Part shown: positions 29,357 through 36,391 of the stretch, piece after piece
Position numbering within the stretch: the stretch's first letter is position 1
Layout: every line of letters starts with the position of its first letter
DNA from: an uncultured bacterium
Lineage (GTDB): Bacteria; Krumholzibacteriota; Krumholzibacteriia; LZORAL124-64-63
Length of the DNA: 64,000 nt
Assembly (NCBI GenBank): GCA_903912525.1
Contig: CAIWHK010000032.1
Location: 310,001-374,000, forward strand
Direction of reading: 5' to 3'
Translations under genes and position numbers: made by a program
The notes under the pieces: generated by a model
Database searches by the model: none
Told to the model about the DNA's origin: nothing
The model's input: the letters and a program-made list of their open reading frames with translations, nothing else

Positions 29357-30159
29357 GCTGCGACGTCAGCGGCGGCGCGCGCCACCGCGTCCTGCACGAC
29401 GAGCCCCGAGAGCATCATCCCGAAGATCGCCGTCATGTGCACCGCCGTGCCGTTGATCAGGCGCTTCTCGGAGCACCAGTCGCGGTGCTCGCCCTCGTCT
29501 TCGGGGACGAACTTCGGGCAGTAGCAGGTGTGCGTGCCGCAGGCGATGCTCGTCGACTCGACCGGCTCGCGGTTCTCGGGCGACCACACGACCTGGAACG
29601 TGCCCTGGAAGCCGGACTCGCGCAGGCGCCGGCGGATCCAGCGGGCGAGCGGGCAGCCGGTCGACTCCCAGATGGAGGTGATGCGGACCTGCGTGGGGTC
29701 GAGCTTGGCGGCCGCCCCCATCGCCGAGAACAGGGTGCAGCCGGCGGCGTGGGCGGCCCGGATCAGGGCCACCTTGCAGGTGATCGAGTCGATGCAGTCG
29801 AGCACGTAGGTGTACTGGCCGACGTCGAACTCGTCCACGGTGGCCGGCTCGCAGGCGCGCATGACCGTCGTCACCTCGCAGCGCGGGTTCAGTAACTGCA
29901 GGCGGGCGGCCAGTTCTTCGACCTTGGGCTTACCTACATTCTTCGTCGTCGCCTGCAACTGCCTGTTAACATTCGTGATGCAGATGACGTCATTGTCGAC
30001 CAGCGTGATCCTGCCCACGCCCGAGCGGACCAGCGCCTCGGCCGCCCACGACCCCACCCCGCCGATGCCGAACACGCCGACGCTGGCGGCCCCGAGGCGG
30101 TCGAGCGCCGGGGTCCCGGTCAGCAGTTGCAGGCGCTGGAAGAGCGGATTGACGGCCAT
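29311..30159 (-). CDS. tcdA: ThiF/E1-like protein, probable tRNA threonylcarbamoyladenosine dehydratase (TcdA-like)
   Basis: 282-aa ATP-dependent adenylating enzyme. In the TcdA family it cyclises t6A37 of tRNA to ct6A. The nucleotide-binding [19 protein letters not shown] and [20 protein letters not shown] segments match TcdA closely, as do [15 protein letters not shown] and the [12 protein letters not shown] region. It differs from E. coli TcdA by an inserted Cys-rich loop near residues 210-240 ([11 protein letters not shown] ... DWCSEK) that could hold a metal. A GAAGGTG site precedes ATG 30159. The 3' end overlaps the oppositely oriented Gfo/Idh gene. Confidence 0.8.
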   Translation of the reverse strand: MAVNPLFQRLQLLTGTPALDRLGAASVGVFGIGGVGSWAAEALVRSGVGRITLVDNDVICITNVNRQLQATTKNVGKPKVEELAARLQLLNPRCEVTTVMRACEPATVDEFDVGQYTYVLDCIDSITCKVALIRAAHAAGCTLFSAMGAAAKLDPTQVRITSIWESTGCPLARWIRRRLRESGFQGTFQVVWSPENREPVESTSIACGTHTCYCPKFVPEDEGEHRDWCSEKRLINGTAVHMTAIFGMMLSGLVVQDAVARAAADVAAQPAIVTDFPVVDER

Positions 30160-30267
30160 GGGTCACCTTCGGTGGCTCGGACGGGGAAGTTGGCGGGTCA
30201 TGATGGTGCGCCGGCGCATGGTAGCGCAAGTGCCGGCCGCGGGCCAGCGGGACCGACCTTGAACGAC

Positions 30268-30295
30268 GCGTCCCGGGAGGTCACCCCCGGGACGC
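30268..30295 (-). terminator. Stem-loop downstream of the M1 aminopeptidase gene
   Basis: A perfect 10-bp stem (30268-30277 with 30286-30295) with an 8-nt loop starts 41 nt after the peptidase stop at 30336. No U-tract follows. It lies between this gene and tcdA. Confidence 0.5.
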
Positions 30296-30335
30296 ATCGT
30301 GCCACCTGTTGCGCTGCCGACCGGCGGCCCGCACG

Positions 30336-32108
30336 TCAGCTGCTGAGGATCCGCTCGATCCCGCCGCGCGCGATGGGATGGTACCCGCCGCCGGACTTCG
30401 CAAACGTCGCCTTCGCCAGCGCCGTCGTCGCCGCGTTCTTGTGCAAAGCGGTGTAGAGAGGCTTGAGGTACTTCATGCGGCCGACCTCGCCGAGGAACCT
30501 CGCCGTGCGGTCACGCGTGGGTGCGTAGCCGCTGTTGGCGGCGATGGCCAGCCAGTTGCAGAGGATTTCACAATTGCCGTGCTGCGTAAGCTGGAAGTTG
30601 TCGTCCAGCCACTGGCAATCAGCCTCCGACAGCTGACGCGGCAGCGCCTGCAGGAAGATCTGCCAGTCCTCGGGCGTCCACTTCTTCGCCACCGCGACGT
30701 CGGGCCGCTGGCCGCCGGCCCAGCCCGCGGCCAGGCCCTTGAGCATGGCCAGGTGCGCGGACGTGAACGTCGGCGCGTTGGCCGGCACGCCGGGCTTGCG
30801 GATCCAGTCCTGCGCCTTCACCTGCGCGGCGACGCCGGGCAGTTCCGCGTCGAGGAACGCCTCGAACTGCTCGGTCGTGATCGAGGTGAACGAGAAGTGC
30901 TTGATGTACTTCTTGATGAAGACGTCGAACTTCTCGCGCCCCACCGTCTCTTCGAGCAGCGCCACGAAGAGGAAGCCCTTCTCGTACGGCACCAGCGAGT
31001 AGAAGTCGTCCGGGTCCTTGCCGCGGCCGTCGGTCTTCAGGCAGGTGAACGGCGAGTCGGGGCCGAACGACGCGAGCGCCTCGTCCAGGCCGTTGCGACC
31101 GATCGCCGCGCCGAGGGCCTGCGCCTCCTTGCCGTACAGCTTCTCGTGGATGCGGCGCTCGGCCCACACCGTGAAGCCCTCGTTCAGCCAGAAGTCGTCG
31201 ATGGTCGCGTTGGTCACCAGGTTGCCGGTCCAGCTGTGGGCCAGCTCGTGCGCCAGCACGTTGACCAGCGAGCGGTCGCCCGCCAGCAGCGTCGGCGTCA
31301 GGAACGTCAGGCGCGGGTTTTCCATGCCGCCGTAGGGGAAGCTCGACGGCATCACCAGGAAGTCGAAGCGGTCCCACAGGTAGGGGCCGAACACTTCCTC
31401 GGCCGCCAGCAGCATGCTGTCCACCTCGGCGAATTCCCACGCCGAGCGGTCGAGCGTCTCGGGCTCGGTGTACACGCGCGAGCGCGGGCCCAGGTCGCGC
31501 GAGGTGATGTTGCCCACCGCGAACGCGAACAGGTACGGCGGGATCGACTGCGGCATCTCGAACGTGAAGGCGCGCGTGCCGGCAGCCTTGCCCGGCCCCT
31601 GGCTGCCCGGCGCCGCGGCCATGACCACCGTCAGGGCCTCGGGCACCGTCATCGTCGCCTTGAACGTGAAGCGGGCCAGCGGCGAGTCCTGGCAGGGCAG
31701 CACGCTGCGCGCGTGGATCGCCTGGCACTGGCTGAACAGGTACGGGTGCTTGCCGCCGTCGGTCTGCGCGGGCTCGAGCCACTGCAGCGCGCTGGCCTCG
31801 GGGCTCGTCGCGTAGGTGACGATGACGGCGGTGGTGCCGGCCGGCAGCATCAGCCGCAGGCGCGCGCCCAGCACGGCGTCGACGTCCGCAAGCTCGAACG
31901 GCACCGGGGCGCCGTCGGGCGTGGCCGCGCCGGTGATCGTCAGCGTGCGCGTGTCCAGGTCGAGCGGGCCGCTCGCCGGGGCGGCCAGCTTCAGGCAGGC
32001 AGAGCCCACCAGGCGGCGGGTCGCGAAGTCGACGTTCACGTCCAGGTCGACGTGCGTGACGCGGCCCTGGTCAAGATCGGTATAGGAATGGGGATCGCGG
32101 CAGCTCAC
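30336..32108 (-). CDS. M1-family aminopeptidase, leukotriene-A4-hydrolase-like
   Basis: 590-aa zinc aminopeptidase. The exopeptidase motif YGGMENP and the zinc site HELAHSWTGN...WLNEGFTVW (HExxH, then Glu after 18 residues) are intact. A C-terminal helical domain (about 420-590) matches the LTA4H/cold-active aminopeptidase subgroup. No signal peptide is seen, so it is probably cytoplasmic. The GTG at 32108 is chosen: a GGAGG site stands 8 nt upstream, the resulting length fits the subgroup, and the longer frame starts with Arg/Pro-rich sequence unlike the family. A second, secreted M1 enzyme is encoded nearby on the opposite strand. Confidence 0.9.
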   Translation of the reverse strand: MSCRDPHSYTDLDQGRVTHVDLDVNVDFATRRLVGSACLKLAAPASGPLDLDTRTLTITGAATPDGAPVPFELADVDAVLGARLRLMLPAGTTAVIVTYATSPEASALQWLEPAQTDGGKHPYLFSQCQAIHARSVLPCQDSPLARFTFKATMTVPEALTVVMAAAPGSQGPGKAAGTRAFTFEMPQSIPPYLFAFAVGNITSRDLGPRSRVYTEPETLDRSAWEFAEVDSMLLAAEEVFGPYLWDRFDFLVMPSSFPYGGMENPRLTFLTPTLLAGDRSLVNVLAHELAHSWTGNLVTNATIDDFWLNEGFTVWAERRIHEKLYGKEAQALGAAIGRNGLDEALASFGPDSPFTCLKTDGRGKDPDDFYSLVPYEKGFLFVALLEETVGREKFDVFIKKYIKHFSFTSITTEQFEAFLDAELPGVAAQVKAQDWIRKPGVPANAPTFTSAHLAMLKGLAAGWAGGQRPDVAVAKKWTPEDWQIFLQALPRQLSEADCQWLDDNFQLTQHGNCEILCNWLAIAANSGYAPTRDRTARFLGEVGRMKYLKPLYTALHKNAATTALAKATFAKSGGGYHPIARGGIERILSS

Positions 32109-32261
32109 GGGCGGCACCTCCGGCCAAGCGGTTCCGAGCGGGTCCCAGATGACGGGCTCAACCGGACCATTGTCGCCCGGCGCGGCCCGCGCCGCAAGGG
32201 GCAGCGGGGCCCGGTCTGGCCGGAAAACGGCCCGGTGGGAACTTCGGGGGCGGACCGGTGC

Positions 32262-32290
32262 TTGGCGACCGGGGCATCCAATGGTATGGT
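32262..32290 (+). promoter_or_regulatory. Candidate promoter for the DUF2007/M1 peptidase pair
   Basis: TTGGCG (32262-32267), a 17-nt spacer and TATGGT (32285-32290) match the consensus at four positions each, about 65 nt before ATG 32355. Confidence 0.4.
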
Positions 32291-32354
32291 GATCCATTCA
32301 GGGCCCCCGAAAGGCCCCGCCCCGGGGCACCGGCAGCCGGAAAGGACGGACGTG

Positions 32355-32663
32355 ATGCGCGACGGCATGATCTGCGTGGAGACCTACGGGTCCGAGCTCG
32401 AGGCCGAGATGGCCCTTGGCCAGCTGCAGGCGATGGGCATCACCGCCGTCATGGGGCGGGACGATTCCGGCGGGATGTACCCCCAGCTCGACCAGGTCGT
32501 GGGCATCAGCGTGCTGGTCTACCAGGAGGATGCGGCCCAGGCTCGCGCCATCCTGACCGGTACGGGCGGCGACGGCTCGGGCGCCTGGACCTGCCCGGCC
32601 TGCGGCGAGGAAGGCGAACCCGGTTATGACGCCTGCTGGAAATGCGGGCGTGAGCGCATGTAA
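32355..32663 (+). CDS. DUF2007-type protein with C-terminal zinc ribbon
   Basis: 102 aa. The N-terminal ~65 residues follow the DUF2007 (PII-like ferredoxin fold) pattern: VETYGSELEAEMALGQLQAMGI, a central VGISVLVYQEDAAQARAIL. The C-terminus is a four-Cys zinc ribbon, CPACGEEGEPGYDACWKCG. The function is unknown; proteins of this kind are proposed signalling or adaptor proteins. AAAGGA precedes ATG 32355; an in-frame GTG lies 3 nt upstream. Its 3' end overlaps the start of the downstream secreted M1 peptidase gene by 14 nt. Confidence 0.75.
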   Translation: MRDGMICVETYGSELEAEMALGQLQAMGITAVMGRDDSGGMYPQLDQVVGISVLVYQEDAAQARAILTGTGGDGSGAWTCPACGEEGEPGYDACWKCGRERM

Positions 32664-34725
32664 CGGCCTGCGCCGGCGGGCCCGCGGCCAACTGGCAGAA
32701 GTCCGACTGGCCGCGCTCGCCATCGCCCTGTGCCTGCTGCCGGAAGGCGCCGCCCGTGCGGCGCCTTTCGTGCCTGCCCCCTGCAAGCGGTTCGAATCCC
32801 TGGTCACGGACCTCGCGCCCAAGGCCGAGCCCACGCCGCCGCGCAGCGACGACCGCGGCCTGGACATCCTCAGCTACGACCTCGACCTGGTGATGGACCC
32901 CGCCCCCGGCCCCGCGGCCGGGGTGGTGGCGCTGACCGGGCGGGTGGACATCGGCCTGCGCGCGGTGCGCGGCGGCGTCACCACGCTGGCGCTGGACCTG
33001 GTGTCGCAGCTGACCTGCGATGCGGCCACGCGCGCGGGGCAATCGCTGCCGTTCACACAGTCGGGCGAGGAACTGCTGGTAACGCTGCCGGCGCCGCTGT
33101 CGACCGCCGCCCCCGAGACCGTCACCATCACCTGGCACGGCCGCCCGCCCCGGCATGGCAACCTCTACGTGGGGATGATGTACCGCCGCGACGACAACGG
33201 TACCCCGGCCGACCCTTCCGACGACACGCCGTTCATGTTCACCGTGAGCGAGCCCTGGTCGGCCCATGCCTGGTGGCCGTGCAAGGACCATCCCGCCGAC
33301 AAAGCGCTGGTGTCGCTGGCGGCGACGGTGCCCGCGGACCTGACGGTGATCGGCAACGGGTCACTGGAATCGGTGGCGGACGCCGCGCCGGGCTGGAAGC
33401 GCTTCCTGTGGCGCGAACGGTATCCCCTGCCGACGTACCTGGTGTCGGTCGCCGCCTCGCGCTACGAGTCGTGGCGCGAGGACTGCCGCCCGGCCGCGGC
33501 CGCGCCGGTGCCGCTGGATTACCACGTCATCGCCCGCGACCGCGCGCGGGCGGCATTCGATTTCGGCAACTCGTGCGCGATGATGGACGTGCTCACCGGG
33601 CTGTTGGGCCCCTACCCGTTCGCGGGCGAGAAATACGCGCAGGTCGAGGTGGTGTGGGGCGGCGCGATGGAGCACACGACCGCGACGTCCATCGGCCAGT
33701 ACATGTTCACGGGCGACCGCCGCTACGAGCAGGTGGTCGTGCACGAGATGGCCCACCAGTGGTTCGGCGACAGCCTGACGCCCGTGCGCTGGTCCGACAT
33801 CTGGCTGAACGAGGGCTTCGCCACCTACGCCGAGGCGCTGTGGCTGGAGGCCTCGCAGGGGCCGGCCGCGCGCGAGGCGTTCATGCGGCAGATCGGCCCG
33901 GCCCGGCACACCGACCTGTTCACCGGCGACGGCACGCTGCTGGACCCGTCCCCCATCCTGCCCAACACCCTGGTCTACGACAAGGGCGCGTGGGTGCTGC
34001 ACATGATGCGCGGGGTGATCGGCGACGAGGCGTTCTTCCGGTTCCTGCGCGCGTGGACCGGGGACCCGGCGCGCGTGCAGGGCTCGGTCGGGGTCGAGGA
34101 CATGATCCGCGTGGCGGAAGCGGCAGCCGGGCGCGACCTGGGCCGGTTCTTCGACGGGTGGCTGGGCTCGGACGCGGCGCCGACGCTGAGCCTGGAATCC
34201 CGGACCGGCCGGCAAGGCCCGCGCGCGACCGCGGCGGCGACCCTGCGCCAGCTCCAGGACAGGACGTTGACGGTACCGGTGCCCCTGCTGCTGCACCTGG
34301 TGGACGGCAGGAAGGTGCCGGTCACGGCGCTCTTGGAGGGGCGCGAGCAAACGTTTCGCTGGACCCCGGACGCCGCGGTGGACTCGGTGACGGTGGACCC
34401 CGACCGGGCGCTGCTGGCGCGCTGGATGCCCACCCCGCCCCCGGCGCTGGTGGTGACGGGGCCGGCTCCGAACCCGGTTCCGGGCGATGGGGCATGGTTC
34501 GCGTTGTTACTGAAGGAAACCTTAGAAGTGGCTGTCGATGTATATGATGTCCGCGGCCAACTGCTCGACTCTACGGACCTCGGCCTAGTGCCGGCCGCCG
34601 AGACCGGGCAGGCCGGTGTCGCCTGGCGCTGGGAACCCGCGGGTGCGGTTCCGGCCGGCGTCTACTGGCTGGCATTCCGGTCCGGGGACACGAGCGTCGT
34701 TCGGCAGGCGGTATTCATCCCCTAG
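32650..34725 (+). CDS. Secreted M1-family aminopeptidase with C-terminal sorting-type domain
   Basis: 691-aa exported zinc peptidase. The signal peptide spans about residues 1-38 (RRRAR, then LAALAIALCLLPEGAARA). The catalytic part has WGGAMEHTTAT (GAMEH in place of GAMEN, as in many Bacteroidetes-like M1 enzymes) and HEMAHQWFGD...WLNEGFATYAE with all zinc ligands. Residues from about 605 form a FlgD-like/T9SS-type C-terminal domain (APNPVPGDGA, VDVYDVRGQLL, GVYWLAFRSGD), suggesting surface delivery or anchoring. The start is uncertain: GTG 32650 fits the signal peptide best, while ATG 32626 would add 8 residues. The stop is 27 nt from the convergent photolyase gene. Confidence 0.87.
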   Translation: MSACNGLRRRARGQLAEVRLAALAIALCLLPEGAARAAPFVPAPCKRFESLVTDLAPKAEPTPPRSDDRGLDILSYDLDLVMDPAPGPAAGVVALTGRVDIGLRAVRGGVTTLALDLVSQLTCDAATRAGQSLPFTQSGEELLVTLPAPLSTAAPETVTITWHGRPPRHGNLYVGMMYRRDDNGTPADPSDDTPFMFTVSEPWSAHAWWPCKDHPADKALVSLAATVPADLTVIGNGSLESVADAAPGWKRFLWRERYPLPTYLVSVAASRYESWREDCRPAAAAPVPLDYHVIARDRARAAFDFGNSCAMMDVLTGLLGPYPFAGEKYAQVEVVWGGAMEHTTATSIGQYMFTGDRRYEQVVVHEMAHQWFGDSLTPVRWSDIWLNEGFATYAEALWLEASQGPAAREAFMRQIGPARHTDLFTGDGTLLDPSPILPNTLVYDKGAWVLHMMRGVIGDEAFFRFLRAWTGDPARVQGSVGVEDMIRVAEAAAGRDLGRFFDGWLGSDAAPTLSLESRTGRQGPRATAAATLRQLQDRTLTVPVPLLLHLVDGRKVPVTALLEGREQTFRWTPDAAVDSVTVDPDRALLARWMPTPPPALVVTGPAPNPVPGDGAWFALLLKETLEVAVDVYDVRGQLLDSTDLGLVPAAETGQAGVAWRWEPAGAVPAGVYWLAFRSGDTSVVRQAVFIP

Positions 34726-34752
34726 GGCCGCCGGGACCGCCGACGGTTCACG

Positions 34753-36174
34753 TCAGGCGCCGCGACGCGACTCCGCGTACACCGCCAGCGCCCGCTGCCG
34801 CGAAGCGGCCAGGTCGACCACCGGCCGCGGGTACGTTTCCCCCAGTTCGACCCCGGCTGAACGCAGCACCGCTGCCGGCGCCTCCCAGGGAGCGAAGAGC
34901 CAGCGGTCGGGAAGCTGCGCCAACTCGGGGACGAACCGGCGGGTGTAGGCGCCGTCGGGGTCGAACTTCTTTCCCTGCAGGACGGGGTTGAAGACGCGGA
35001 AATACGGCGCGGCATCGGCGCCGCAGCCCGCCACCCACTGCCACGAGGCGCTGTTGGCAGCCAGGTCGGCATCGACCAGGCAATCGCGGAACCACGCCTC
35101 GCCGTGCCGCCAGTGCAGCAGCAGGTTCTTGACCAGGAACGAGCCCGTCACCATGCGCACGCGGTTGTGCATCCAGCCCGTCTGCCACAGTTCGCGCATG
35201 CCCGCATCGACGAACGGGACGCCGGTCCGGCCCCGCTGCCAGGCCTGCAGCAGCCGGAGGTCGTCCTGCCAGGCGAAGGCAGCGTACGACGGCTGCAGGT
35301 TCGCCACAGGCAGGTCCGGGTGGTGAAAGAGCAGGGCATAGGCGAACTCGCGCCAGGCCAGTTCACTCAGGAAATGGTCCAGGTCCGGGCCCTCGCCCGC
35401 GGCGCGGGCGCCGTACCACAACTGGTTGGGCGACAGTTCGCCGAAGTGCAGCGCCGGCGACAGGCGCGACGTGAAGGGGCGCGCCGGGAAGTCGCGGCCT
35501 TCGCGGTAGCCGCGCAGGCCGCCGGCCAGGAACGCGGCCATCCGGCGGGCCGCCGCGTCCTCGCCGATCTCCCAGTGCGGCTCCAGCTGCCGGTCCCAGC
35601 GCACGCGCGGCAGCAGCTTGAGCGCGGCCAGGGGCAGCGCTCCTGCGGGCGGGTCGGCAAGGGACAGGCGCGGAGGGGCCGGCAGCGGCAGGCGCGGCGC
35701 GCCGGCGTTGAGGCATCCCTTGCGGAAAAAGGGCGTGAAGACCTGGTACGGGTTGCCGGCGGCGTTGCGCACCTCCCACGGCTCCCACAGCAGTGAACCG
35801 TTGCTGCTGACGGCCCCCACTCCCAGCGCCGCCAACGTCTCCTTCAGCTTCGTGTCGCGAGCGATGCGCCACGGCTCGTAGCAGCGGTTCCAGTGCACGG
35901 CCGCGGCGCCCGCCTGCGTCGCCAGCGCGGGGATCAGTTCCAGCGCATCACCACGCAGGAGAACCAGGCGACCCTGCAACGACCGGTCCAGCGCGGCCAG
36001 GCTGTGGTGCAGCCACCAGCGCGAGGCGCCGCCCGGGCGCAAATCGCTGGCATTCACGTCGTCGAGGACGAATACCGGCAGCACGCGGCCGGCCGCCGCG
36101 GCGCCGTGCAGCGCCGGGTTGTCGGCCAGTCGCAGGTCCTGGCGGAACCAGTGGATGATCAGCGGTTCGTTCAA
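34753..36174 (-). CDS. phrB: Deoxyribodipyrimidine photolyase (class I, cryptochrome/photolyase family)
   Basis: 473-aa light-driven DNA repair flavoprotein that splits UV-induced cyclobutane dimers. The N-terminal antenna domain begins IIHWFRQDLRLADNPAL. The C-terminal FAD domain has FTSRLSPALHFGELSPNQLW, ELAWREFAYALLFHHP, GMRELWQTGWMHNRVRM and ANSASWQWVAGCGADAAPYF, including the Trp positions of the electron-transfer chain. The frame opens with a TTG (36174) and no Met occurs early, so TTG is the probable start; its ribosome site is weak. A 14-bp tandem repeat lies directly upstream. Confidence 0.93.
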   Translation of the reverse strand: MNEPLIIHWFRQDLRLADNPALHGAAAAGRVLPVFVLDDVNASDLRPGGASRWWLHHSLAALDRSLQGRLVLLRGDALELIPALATQAGAAAVHWNRCYEPWRIARDTKLKETLAALGVGAVSSNGSLLWEPWEVRNAAGNPYQVFTPFFRKGCLNAGAPRLPLPAPPRLSLADPPAGALPLAALKLLPRVRWDRQLEPHWEIGEDAAARRMAAFLAGGLRGYREGRDFPARPFTSRLSPALHFGELSPNQLWYGARAAGEGPDLDHFLSELAWREFAYALLFHHPDLPVANLQPSYAAFAWQDDLRLLQAWQRGRTGVPFVDAGMRELWQTGWMHNRVRMVTGSFLVKNLLLHWRHGEAWFRDCLVDADLAANSASWQWVAGCGADAAPYFRVFNPVLQGKKFDPDGAYTRRFVPELAQLPDRWLFAPWEAPAAVLRSAGVELGETYPRPVVDLAASRQRALAVYAESRRGA

Positions 36175-36201
36175 CGGAGGATCCGACCTTGCGTCCGGGT
36201 G

Positions 36202-36267
36202 CCGATTGTCTTGTGCCGATTGTCTTGTGCCAATTTTCTTGTGCCGGTGGTCTTGTGCCGGTCTCGG
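36202..36267. repeat. Four tandem copies of a 14-bp repeat upstream of the photolyase gene
   Basis: Units at 36202-36215, 36216-36229, 36230-36243 and 36244-36257 read CCGATTGTCTTGTG (copies 1 and 2 identical, 3 and 4 diverged), with the start of a fifth after 36258. They begin 28 nt upstream of the photolyase TTG start, inside its leader or promoter. The unit is less GC-rich than its surroundings. Confidence 0.9.
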
Positions 36268-36331
36268 CCGCCCGACAGGTTACTCCGAATCCGGGCGCGC
36301 GGCGATCCCCGGAACGGCCTGCCCCGACGGA

Positions 36332-36363
36332 ACCGGCCGCACCCTTGGCAGGGTGCGGCCGGT
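36332..36363 (-). terminator. Stem-loop downstream of the large secreted protein gene
   Basis: A perfect 13-bp stem (36332-36344 with 36351-36363) with a 6-nt loop starts 29 nt after the stop at 36392. A bulged extension adds about 4 bp. No U-tract follows. Confidence 0.6.
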
Positions 36364-36391
36364 CCGTCGGCATGGCGTCACAGCCTTGCGG

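Noticed and set aside
30336-32297. M1 aminopeptidase starting at ATG 32297
   Set aside because: The extra 63 residues are Arg/Pro-rich and cross the promoter region of the divergent gene; GTG 32108 has a good ribosome site and family-like length.
36202-36267. Possible CRISPR-like array
   Set aside because: Units are directly adjacent with no spacers, too short, and there are no cas genes; it is a simple tandem repeat.
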